DNA from: Phytomonospora endophytica
Lineage (GTDB): Bacteria > Actinomycetota > Actinomycetes > Mycobacteriales > Micromonosporaceae
Direction: 5' to 3'
Assembly (NCBI RefSeq): GCF_014202425.1
Contig: NZ_JACHGT010000012.1
Span: forward strand, 248,131-288,009
DNA length: 39,879 nucleotides
Under the pieces are notes generated by a model that did no database searches, was not told the origin of the DNA, and saw nothing but the letters and a program-made list of their open reading frames with translations. Positions 9,692-17,200 of this stretch are shown here, one piece after another. The stretch's first letter is position 1. Every line of letters begins with the position of its first letter. The position numbers and the translations under genes were made by a program.

Positions 9692-10309
9692 CTAGCTGTA
9701 GTTCCCGGTGACGTCCTGCCTGAATGTATGTCCTTGCGCCTGCATTTTCGCGCCTTTGGACGAGTTGAGCGGGCCGTTCATGGGCTCCAGCACCGAGGAT
9801 CTGTCGTAGTAGGCGGCCCGGTCCTGGCGGGAACTGTCGTAGCCCTTCGTGTTCCAGTGCTCGACGACCGCCGGGTCGTGGTCGTAGGTGACCGGCGGGT
9901 CGACCTTGTTGCCCTGGTTGTCGTACCACTCAAGGTCATCGCGGTTCTTCTTGTTGCCTGCGCTGTCCAGGGGCCAGCCGTCGGCGTCCTTCGGGTGCGT
10001 CGGGTCGCGGCCTTCCTTGGTGTACTTCGTGGCCATCTCGCCGTGCGTCTTGTCGCTGTAGCCGTGCGGGTATTCGCTGCTGCGATTGTGCTTGGCGGTC
10101 GGGTCGTGCTTCGGCTTTCCGGTGGTGCCGTCGCGCAGCCGGCCCTTCGAGTCGCGGAAGTCGGGCTTGCCGGGCCCCGACTGCTTGGGCTTGCGCGGTT
10201 TCGGCACGCCTTTCCCGACCTTCTTGGCCGGATTGCCCATACCCTTCTTGGCGGCTTTCGCGACGATGCCGGACGCCGCGCCCGAGGCCGCTTTCTTCGA
10301 CCTAGCCAA
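9692..10309 (-). CDS. Polymorphic-toxin nuclease domain, HNH/Endo VII-like
   Basis: 205 residues. The first ~70 are a Lys/Pro/Gly-rich basic linker. The rest carries conserved polar motifs of HNH/EndoVII-type toxin tips: HNRSSEYPHGYS (~74-85), TYDHDPAVVEHWNTKGY (141-157), RAAYYDR and LNSSKGAKM (181-189). Asp143, His144 and His151 are likely metal or catalytic residues. It begins at TTG 10309, inside the last codons of the upstream WXG-like gene, with GGAGG six bases before the TTG. Elsewhere this tip is normally fused to a WXG-like N-terminus, so the gene is either a translationally coupled half or the product of a frameshift. Nuclease activity is inferred. Confidence 0.7.
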   Translation of the reverse strand: MARSKKAASGAASGIVAKAAKKGMGNPAKKVGKGVPKPRKPKQSGPGKPDFRDSKGRLRDGTTGKPKHDPTAKHNRSSEYPHGYSDKTHGEMATKYTKEGRDPTHPKDADGWPLDSAGNKKNRDDLEWYDNQGNKVDPPVTYDHDPAVVEHWNTKGYDSSRQDRAAYYDRSSVLEPMNGPLNSSKGAKMQAQGHTFRQDVTGNYS

Positions 10310-10793
10310 GGATCGCCTCCAGAGCCTTGTCGATCACGATGTCGATGGCGATGTCGGCGAGCTTCTTGAAGATGGGGATCTCGGCCAGCGAGGCCCCGAA
10401 GGTCACCGCCGCCGTCGCGATGGCCTGGATGATCTGGATCAGCAGGATCGTCAGCTGCACGATCACCGCGATCTTCAAGGCGAGCACGATGGCGGCGCAC
10501 ACGTAGAGCGCCCCACCGACGATCTGCGAGCCCACGACGGCGCGGCCGAGGACGCTGACGGCCGAGTCCTCGTCGTCCCAGGCCTTGCCGAAGGCCTCGA
10601 TGGCCTCGCCGACGTTGCCGGTGCGGGCCTTGTCTGCGGCCGCGGCGGCGTCACCGGCGATCGGCTGGAGCTTCCCCGCGAAGGACAGCCAGTCGCCGCC
10701 GAGTTCGAACAGGGCGGTCTCGTCGGATTTCGGCCACGTGTATCCGAGCTGGTTGAGCAGGTCTGCCAGTTCTCCAGGGATGTCGATCCCCAC
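10302..10793 (-). CDS. WXG100-like N-terminal carrier with membrane helices (ESX effector half)
   Basis: 163 residues starting at GTG 10793 behind GGGGGAG. Residues 1-80 (MGIDIPGELADLLNQLGYTW, then DWLSFAGKL and EAIEAFGKAW) match the WXG100-like trafficking domain placed at the N-terminus of actinobacterial polymorphic toxins. Residues ~85-140 are strongly hydrophobic (IVGGALYVCAAIVLALKIAV) and make two or more membrane helices. It stops eight bases into the nuclease gene, in a different frame. The likely job is delivery of the nuclease through an ESX/type VII pathway. Confidence 0.75.
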   Translation of the reverse strand: MGIDIPGELADLLNQLGYTWPKSDETALFELGGDWLSFAGKLQPIAGDAAAAADKARTGNVGEAIEAFGKAWDDEDSAVSVLGRAVVGSQIVGGALYVCAAIVLALKIAVIVQLTILLIQIIQAIATAAVTFGASLAEIPIFKKLADIAIDIVIDKALEAILG

Positions 10794-10802
10794 GAGCTCC
10801 CC

Positions 10803-11117
10803 CTAACGTTCGAACTTCCCGAAGCTCGCCTCCACCGCGGCCTCGTTCTCCTCGTAACCGGTCGCCATGCCCTGCAACCCCTCACCGAACCCGCCGAGGG
10901 CCTCGATGATGGAGGTCATGTTCTCCGTGGCGATGTCGTGCGCGGCCTGGTAGGACATGCCGATGAGTCCGCCGACGTCGTCGTCGCCGAAGATGTCGCC
11001 CATCCCCTGAACCTTCGAGTCGAGCTCGTTCCACGCGCTGGTGAGGGCCTCGGCGGCGGAGGCCATGAGACCGGAGGAGTCGCGCAGGTTGGCCGGCAGC
11101 GCCTCGAAACCGGTCAT
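10803..11117 (-). CDS. WXG100-family small secreted protein (ESX type)
   Basis: 104 residues, all-helical, with a mid-protein turn flanked by two amphipathic helices (SGLMASAAEALTSAWNELD and the C-terminal TENMTSIIEALGGFGEGL). WNEL replaces the canonical WxG. The C-terminal ATGYEENEAAVE resembles the YxxxD/E secretion signal of type VII substrates. It starts one base after the stop of the YbaB gene and is followed by the membrane WXG-like gene. Such proteins form helical-hairpin dimers exported with a partner. No ESX ATPase or membrane core is encoded in this window. Confidence 0.75.
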   Translation of the reverse strand: MTGFEALPANLRDSSGLMASAAEALTSAWNELDSKVQGMGDIFGDDDVGGLIGMSYQAAHDIATENMTSIIEALGGFGEGLQGMATGYEENEAAVEASFGKFER

Positions 11118-11118
11118 G

Positions 11119-11559
11119 TCAGCGACCGCCCATCAGTTTGGCGACGACCTCGGCCATGGACTGCTCGAACATGGCCATCTGGCGCACGGAGGCGTCCTGG
11201 AGCCGGTCGAGTTTCGCGCCGAGGGCCTCGGTGTCGGGGTCGACGTCGATCTCCTCGGCGGCGGCCTTGGCGTTCTCACCGAGGTCGGTGAAGGCATCGT
11301 TGACGGCCTTGAGGATGACGGCGGCGAGGTCTTCGGCGTCGAGGCGCTTGACCCGGGGATCGAGCGTGAGCTCGACGAGCCGGTTCGCGCTGACGACGAC
11401 CTGGACCTGACCGCCGTCGGGGTCGGTGCGGCCCTGTACGGGCTCGACGTCGGTGTCGGGCGGCGGCGCGGTACCGGCCGCGCGGGCCTGATCGAGCGTG
11501 GACCTCAGAGTGGTGAACAGCTGGTCGATCCGGGCGCTCTCGGAGTTCGGGCTCGTCAC
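11119..11559 (-). CDS. YbaB/EbfC-family protein of an ESX cassette
   Basis: 146 residues starting at GTG 11559, with GAGGAGGGA just upstream; an in-frame TTG at 11577 is less likely. The centre (GGQVQVVVSANRLVELTLDPRVKRL, then AVILKAVNDAFTDLGENA) is the YbaB beta-strand and helix fold. The C-terminal helix (LDRLQDASVRQMAMFEQSM) suits dimerisation. Family members bind DNA non-specifically, and actinobacterial versions commonly open WXG100 operons, where their role is unknown. It is the first gene of the minus-strand cassette that runs to 8296. Confidence 0.8.
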   Translation of the reverse strand: MTSPNSESARIDQLFTTLRSTLDQARAAGTAPPPDTDVEPVQGRTDPDGGQVQVVVSANRLVELTLDPRVKRLDAEDLAAVILKAVNDAFTDLGENAKAAAEEIDVDPDTEALGAKLDRLQDASVRQMAMFEQSMAEVVAKLMGGR

Positions 11560-11660
11560 AGGTCCCTCCTCTGTCAACGGTCCACTCCGACTTTAGCCAG
11601 ACCCCGCAAAAAACGGTGATGTCGGTATCCGTGTTGTGACACTCCATGCACGCGCTGCGG

Positions 11661-12857
11661 CTATTCAGTGACCGATCGGGCGGCCCTGGCCAGGAGGTAG
11701 GTGCGCTCGGGGCCGCTGGTGGCGGCCTTGGCGGCGGCGAGGTAGGCGGCCCGGGCCTCGGCCGGACGCCCGGCGGTCTCCAGCAGATGCGCGCGGACGG
11801 CCTCGGTCCGGTGGGTGGGCGGGAGTCTCGCCGCGGCGGCGTCGAGCGCGGCGAGTCCGGCGTCGGCGCCGTGGACCATCCCGACGGCGACGGCGCTGTT
11901 CAGCGCGACCATCGGGTTGTCGGTCATGGCCTCCAGCAGCCGGTAGAGGCCGAGAATCTGGAGCCAGTCGGTGTCGGCGACGCTCGCGGCCTCGGCGTGC
12001 ACGGCGGCGATGGCGGCCTGGAGCTGGTAGGGGCCGGGCCGGTTGGTGGTCATCGCGGCCGTGACGAGCGCGGTCCCCTCGGCGATGGCGCCGGCGTTCC
12101 ACAGTCGACGGTCCTGTTCGGACATGGGGACGAGCAGGCCGTCGAGGTCGGTACGCGCGGCCCGGCGCGCGTCGGTGAGCAGCATCAACGCGAGCAGGCC
12201 GGTCGATTCGCCGTCGGCGGGGAGCATGCGGGTCAGCCGGATCGCCTCGGCAGACAGCTCGACACGGTGCAGGCCCGCACCGAAGCTGCTGGTGTAGCCC
12301 TCGTTGAAGATGAGGTAGAGGACCTGCCGGACGGCGTCGAGCCGCTCGCCGAGACGCTCGGGGGGTGGTGTGGTGAAGTCGGCGCCGGAGTCGCGGACGC
12401 GGGCCTTCGCGCGCGAGATGCGTTGCGCCATCGTCGGTTCCGGGACGAGGTGGGCGTGCGCGATCTCGGCGGTGGTCAGCCCGCCGACGGCCCGCAGCGT
12501 CAGCGCGACCTGCGCCGTCGGGTTCAGCGCGGGATGGCAGCACAGGTAGAGCAGCAGGAGCGAGTCGTCGGTGGAGCCGACGCTGCCGCGCGGGATGAGA
12601 CGCGCGTCGGCGTCCTCGCGGTCGCGGCGGGCTTGGTCGGCGCGCAACTGGTCGATGAGCCGCCGCGACGCCACCCGGATCAGCCACGCTCCCGGGTCCG
12701 TCGGCACACCGTCGCTCCACGCGCCCGCCGCGGCCAGCAGCGCCTCCTGCACCGCGTCCTCGGCGGCCGAGAAGTGGCCGTAACGGCGAACGAGAGCGGC
12801 GAGAACCCGCGGCGCCGACGCGCGCAGCAGGTCCTCGACCTCGCGACCGGGCTTCAC
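11661..12857 (-). CDS. ECF42-type RNA polymerase sigma factor with C-terminal TPR-like domain
   Basis: 398 residues. Region 2 (~15-90, FSAAEDAVQEALLAA), region 4 (~115-165, VGGLTTAEIAHAHLVPEPTMAQRISRAK) and a ~220-residue C-terminal extension with the characteristic LYLIFNEGY segment and TPR-like helices (HRTEAVRAHLLETAGRPAEARAAY). This layout defines the ECF42 group, in which the extension replaces an anti-sigma factor as the control element. The GTG at 12857 overlaps the stop of the upstream YCII/DGPF gene, the usual ECF42 partner. The promoter recognised and the stimulus are not visible. Confidence 0.92.
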   Translation of the reverse strand: MKPGREVEDLLRASAPRVLAALVRRYGHFSAAEDAVQEALLAAAGAWSDGVPTDPGAWLIRVASRRLIDQLRADQARRDREDADARLIPRGSVGSTDDSLLLLYLCCHPALNPTAQVALTLRAVGGLTTAEIAHAHLVPEPTMAQRISRAKARVRDSGADFTTPPPERLGERLDAVRQVLYLIFNEGYTSSFGAGLHRVELSAEAIRLTRMLPADGESTGLLALMLLTDARRAARTDLDGLLVPMSEQDRRLWNAGAIAEGTALVTAAMTTNRPGPYQLQAAIAAVHAEAASVADTDWLQILGLYRLLEAMTDNPMVALNSAVAVGMVHGADAGLAALDAAAARLPPTHRTEAVRAHLLETAGRPAEARAAYLAAAKAATSGPERTYLLARAARSVTE

Positions 12858-13234
12858 GGCACCGGGGGCATGGAATCCTCGGGTCCGGACCCGATCGGCC
12901 GGACCTCGATCGGCTCGCCGAGCGCCTCGACGATCCGCGCGGCGATCTCCAGGGCCCGGTCGTGGGAGGCGACGTCGATGATCGCGAAACTCGCCGCGAC
13001 CTCCTTGGTCTCCGCGAAGGGCCCGTCGATGGCGACCGCGCCGTCGGCGCCCTTCCGCACGACTCGCGTGAGCGCGGGATGGGCCAGGCCCTCGGTGGAG
13101 ACGAACTCGCCGCTGGCGGTGAGCTCGGCACCGAGCCGCTCGTAGAACTCGCAGGCGGCGATGAACTCGGGGCTCGCCGGGTCCATCTCGTCCCAGGCGG
13201 CCAGGTTCGTGTAGGCCATCATCAGGTATTTCAC
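12854..13234 (-). CDS. YCII-related (DGPF-domain) protein, ECF42 partner
   Basis: 126 residues with the YCII ferredoxin-like fold: N-terminal KYLMMAYTN, the diagnostic DGPFAETKE motif and the closing EVRPIGS segment. It starts at GTG 13234 with AAGGAG six bases upstream and overlaps the sigma gene as GTGA. DGPF proteins are encoded next to ECF42 sigma factors across actinobacteria and are usually part of their regulon. No enzymatic function is established. Confidence 0.88.
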   Translation of the reverse strand: MKYLMMAYTNLAAWDEMDPASPEFIAACEFYERLGAELTASGEFVSTEGLAHPALTRVVRKGADGAVAIDGPFAETKEVAASFAIIDVASHDRALEIAARIVEALGEPIEVRPIGSGPEDSMPPVP

Positions 13235-13244
13235 GGTGGTCTCC

Positions 13245-13664
13245 TTACCGCGCCACGCGGGTCATCGAGGCGTCGTAGCCGCCGCCGGGCCACACCCAGG
13301 CGCCGGCGAGGCTGTCGCCGTCGGCACTGAACTCACCCCGGAAGTATGCGGGCGAGCCCTTCTCGCCGCCCCAGATGGTGAGCGTGTCGCCCTCCAGTTC
13401 GTAGACGTAGTCGAGGGTGTCGCCGTCACTGGAGTACATGCGGGACTTCACGTCCTCGCCCCGCTCCCGCATGAAGGGCTTCTCGTGCCCGATGACCTCG
13501 ATGCCGAGGACGTGCGTGCCCTCCGGCGAGACGAGATCGACGTGCTGGACGAGGAAGTGGCCGCCGGGGAGGTACTCCCAACGGCAGGTGCCGTTGGCGC
13601 CGCCGGTGACCTTCCACGTTCCGGCGAGACGCCCGAGAGCCTGGATCCGATCGCTGGGGTTCAT
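13245..13664 (-). CDS. DUF1579-like protein of the ECF42 operon
   Basis: 139 residues. LGRLAGTWKVTG at the N-terminus, followed by CRWEYLPGGHFLVQHVDL and GIEVIGHE, is the pattern of DUF1579 beta-barrel proteins. The ATG at 13664 has AAAGGAAG upstream. The stop lies 10 bases before the YCII/DGPF start, so the three genes probably form one transcript with the sigma factor last. It is probably a soluble small-molecule-binding barrel. Function unknown. Confidence 0.75.
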   Translation of the reverse strand: MNPSDRIQALGRLAGTWKVTGGANGTCRWEYLPGGHFLVQHVDLVSPEGTHVLGIEVIGHEKPFMRERGEDVKSRMYSSDGDTLDYVYELEGDTLTIWGGEKGSPAYFRGEFSADGDSLAGAWVWPGGGYDASMTRVAR

Positions 13665-13751
13665 GGTTCTTCCTTTCGGTGCGGGCGTCGTGTTCGGCGC
13701 CTTCACGGGTACCTCGAAGCCGGGCCGGCGGGCTCGACAGTGCCCCGGGCG

Positions 13752-13793
13752 TTCTGACCGAAAGTATGAGGTGACGCAGGTCAGAAGCGTCAC
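13752..13793. promoter_or_regulatory. Nested inverted repeats upstream of the ECF42 operon
   Basis: TTCTGACC (13752-13759) pairs with GGTCAGAA (13779-13786), and GTGACGC (13771-13777) pairs with GCGTCAC (13787-13793). The interleaved perfect repeats lie ~90-130 bases upstream of the minus-strand operon and ~130 bases upstream of the plus-strand protease system. They could serve either. Confidence 0.4.
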
Positions 13794-13921
13794 TGGCCGA
13801 CGAAATCGGGTCGTACCGGCCTTCCCGTGCTCTGTGCGCTCGTCCTGGCCGTTCGGGCGGTTTCGGCACCGTCGCGTGCCCGCTGTCCGACTTGATCTCC
13901 CCGGCGTGCCATGTTGGTGAC

Positions 13922-14257
13922 ATGACTGCTCGCGTGGTGCCGATGAAGTTCGGCGAGGTCGACGTGCTGGTGGAGGCGGTTCCGGTCGCGGGGTCGGAGA
14001 ACACCTCGGCGCTGGGCAAGGCCGGTGAGCGAGTGGTCGACGCGCTCGACGTGGCCGACGAGGTGATCACCGAGGTCGCGTCCCGGGTCGCCGGAACCGT
14101 GTCGAAGCTGGCCGAGGAGGCCGCGCGGCCTTCGCGGATCGAGGTCGAGTTCGGCCTGAAGTTCACCGTGTCGGGCAACGTGTTCGTGGGGTCGGCCTCG
14201 GGTGAGGCGGCGATGCGCGTCCTGGTGTCCTACGACATCGACCGCCCGGCCCCATGA
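13922..14257 (+). CDS. Trypsin-co-occurring domain (Trypco1-type) protein
   Basis: 111 residues. It has N-terminal strands (ARVVPMKFGEVDVLVEAVPV), a central amphipathic helix (VITEVASRVAGTVSKLAEEA) and the signature RIEVEFGLKFTVSG followed by AAMRVLVSYD. This is the small domain named for its co-occurrence with trypsin-like proteases in actinobacterial conflict loci. Its stop overlaps the next start as ATGA, so it is made in step with the multidomain protease. There is little Shine-Dalgarno sequence before the ATG, and a CATGTT hexamer six bases upstream would fit a leaderless transcript. Substrate, effector or inhibitor of the protease are all possible; this is inference. Confidence 0.8.
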   Translation: MTARVVPMKFGEVDVLVEAVPVAGSENTSALGKAGERVVDALDVADEVITEVASRVAGTVSKLAEEAARPSRIEVEFGLKFTVSGNVFVGSASGEAAMRVLVSYDIDRPAP

Positions 14258-17200
14258 CGACCGTCCCCGCCCATCTCGGCCGGATCCTTGCCGGAACGGA
14301 GCCGGTGGGGACCTGCTTTCAAGTGGCGCCAAGGGTTCTGGTCACCGCGTGGCATGTCCTGAGCGACATCGGCGCGGCGGACATCGGCGTCGACGTGCCC
14401 GTCGACGCCCTGCGCGGAGACGCTCCGGTGCGCATGGCGACGGTCGCGCGCATCGACCCGCCGCACGACTTGGCGGTGCTGGTCGCCGAGGAGCCGCTGG
14501 CCGCGTCGGTCGCCGGAATCTTCGCCAGCGACGCCGTCGACCGGCTCACCGACGTCGTGGTGACCGGGGTGTCCGATGTGGACGATTTCGGGCACGGCTG
14601 GTCCAGCCTGGACGCCACCGGCCGATGGCAGGGCGGTGCCGCGCGGGACGACGGCGTGTCCGTCGGCCGGGTGGCGGCGTCGGCGGTCATGAGGGGCATG
14701 AGCGGCGCGCCGGTCCGGCGCGTGTCCGACGACAAGGTCGTCGGCGTGGTGTCCGCCCGCTACAACAGCGCCGACGGCTGGCTGCGCGACACCGTGTGGA
14801 TCGCACGGACCGAGCACCTGGTGCCGCTCCTCGAAGGTCTCGCCGAGCTCGACCTGGACGGTCGTCTCCCGCTCGGGAACAGCGTCGACGTCACCATTCG
14901 CGTCTCCGACACCGAGGTCCGGCTGATCAGGCCGGACGGCGAAGTCACCGGCGAGCACGGCGGGGTACGGCCCGCCTTGTCGGGCGCGATCCACGACCTG
15001 TCGAGGGCCCGGGCGCGCGTCGGCGGCATCCGGGCGGGCGGGTCCGCGGTCGCCGCGGCCGAGGCGGACGCGACGGCCCTGGTTCGCCGCGTCGGCGAGC
15101 TGCTGGCCGCGTCCTTTCTGCCCCAACCCATCGCGACGGGCTTGCGCGAACTGCTGAGCCGTGCCGAGGCCGAGCACCTGCCCGTCCGCATCGGTGTCGA
15201 GGCACCGTTCGCGCTGCCGTGGGAGACGCTGATCCTGCCCGGGGCGGCGGCCGCGCTCGCCTTGCATCCCCTGGTCGCCTTCTATCGCAAGGCCTCGGCG
15301 GGCCCGGTCCGCGAGCTGCCGGGTCCACTTCGGATGGTCGTGGCGATCTCCGCGCCGGAGACCGGCGGTGGTCCCCTCCTCGACTACGAGCGCGAACTGC
15401 GCAACGTGCTCGCCTCGGTTCGCGGCGCCCGGCAGGGGGACGCGCACGTGACGGTGGTGCCTTTCGCGTCCACGAAGGCGATCCGGGCAGCGCTCGCCGA
15501 CGGCGGCGTGCACATCCTGCACCTGTCGGCGCATGGCGCGCCGGGCTTCCTCGACCTGGAAGACGACGACGGCGACGTCCGCCGCGTCGACGCCGACACG
15601 CTCGTCGACGAGGCCGTTCCCGCAGGTTGCATGCCGCCGGTGATCGCCCTGTCGGCGTGCCACACCGACGCGGTGGGTGCGGACGGTGCCTCCCTCGCGG
15701 CACGGTTGATGCGGCGGGGCGCGACCGCCGTGATCGGCACCGAGACCTCGGTGACCGACAGGTACGCGACCTGGTTGTTCGCCCGCGTCTACACCGAACT
15801 CGCCTCGTCATCGCGGCCCGACGTCGTCCGCGCGGTCGCCGACGCCCGCCGCCTCGTCCACCGCGACCTGGCCGGCGCGGTCGGCGCGATCGACCGCGAC
15901 ATCGCCGGACTTGAGGAATGGGGCGCGATCACCGTCCAGTCCGCGACACCCGAACTGCACGTCTACGACCCGGCGGCACCGGCGCGGCCGGTGCCGCGGC
16001 TGGCCGCCGGGCCGGTGGAGGGGCTGCTGAGCCGGCCGGTCGGCGAGTTCGTCGGCAGGCGGCGGGAACAGCGGAGGCTGCCCGACGCGCTGACCGGCGC
16101 CTCTGCGGTCGCCGGGGTCGTCCTGCACGGGATCGGCGGGATCGGGAAGACGACCCTCGCCGCCGAACTGACCCGGCTCGTGCCGGAACGCGAACCGGGA
16201 CGGCTGGTCGTCGCGCTGACGGGATCGTCGACGGTGGACGGGATCCTGGCGGCCGTCGCGGGGAAGCTGCGGCGGCACCTGATGCTGTCGGGCGAGCACA
16301 CGGGACCGGCGGTGGAGGCCGTCGGGATCGCGGGACGGCTGGACGTGGAGTGGGGCGACCGCTTCGAGGTGCTGCGGGAGCATGCGCTGAGCCGGATCCC
16401 GTTGCTGCTGGTGCTGGACAACGCCGAGGACAACCTCGTCGCGGCCGATGGCGGGTGGGAGTTCGCGGACCCGACGGTGGCGGGGCTGCTGGCGGCGTGG
16501 GCGTCGTCGGCGGGGACTCACCGGCTGCTGGTCACGTCCCGGTATCCCTTCGCGTTGCCGGAAAGCGCGCACGAGAACCTTGTGTTCCACCACCTCGGGC
16601 CGATGACGCTCGCCGAGACGCAGAAGCTGCTGTGGGCACTGCCCGGGCTCGACGGGCTCGACACGGGCGAGGTCGAGCGCGTGTGGCGGCTGGTCGGCGG
16701 GCATCCGAGGACGCTGGAGTACCTCGACGCGTTGCTGGCGGGGGGAAGCGCGCGGTTCCCCGACATCAGCCGGAGGCTCTCTGCGGCGGCCGAGAAGGCC
16801 ACGGGCGGCCGGAAGTGGCTGGCGCAGACGCGGACGCTGGATACGGCGCTCGCCGAGACGGTGACCTTGGCGGCCGACGACGTGCTGCTGGGCGAGCTGC
16901 TGGAAGGTCTCACGGCGGTCGAAGGGGCCCTGGAGGTGCTGATCGGGGCGAGTGTTCACCGGGAACCGGTGGAACTGAAGGCACTGCGCTTCCAGGTCGG
17001 GGAGGAGATCGATCTGGAACGGATCGTGCGCGCACTCGCCGACAGCAGTCTGCTCAGCTTCTCCGAGGACACGGGCGAAGTGTTCGTGCACCGGTGGACC
17101 GCGACGGTGCTGCACGAGGGGCGGGACCTTGAAGCGGCTCACCGTGGGGCGGCCGAGTATCGGCTCTGGCGGGTCGAGGAGCGGGCGCAGGACGAGCGGG

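Noticed and set aside
8837-10369. 510-codon plus-strand open frame
   Set aside because: It runs opposite the secretion cassette genes, is Val/Gly/Arg-rich and has no recognisable domain, whereas the minus-strand genes show overlaps, ribosome sites and family motifs.
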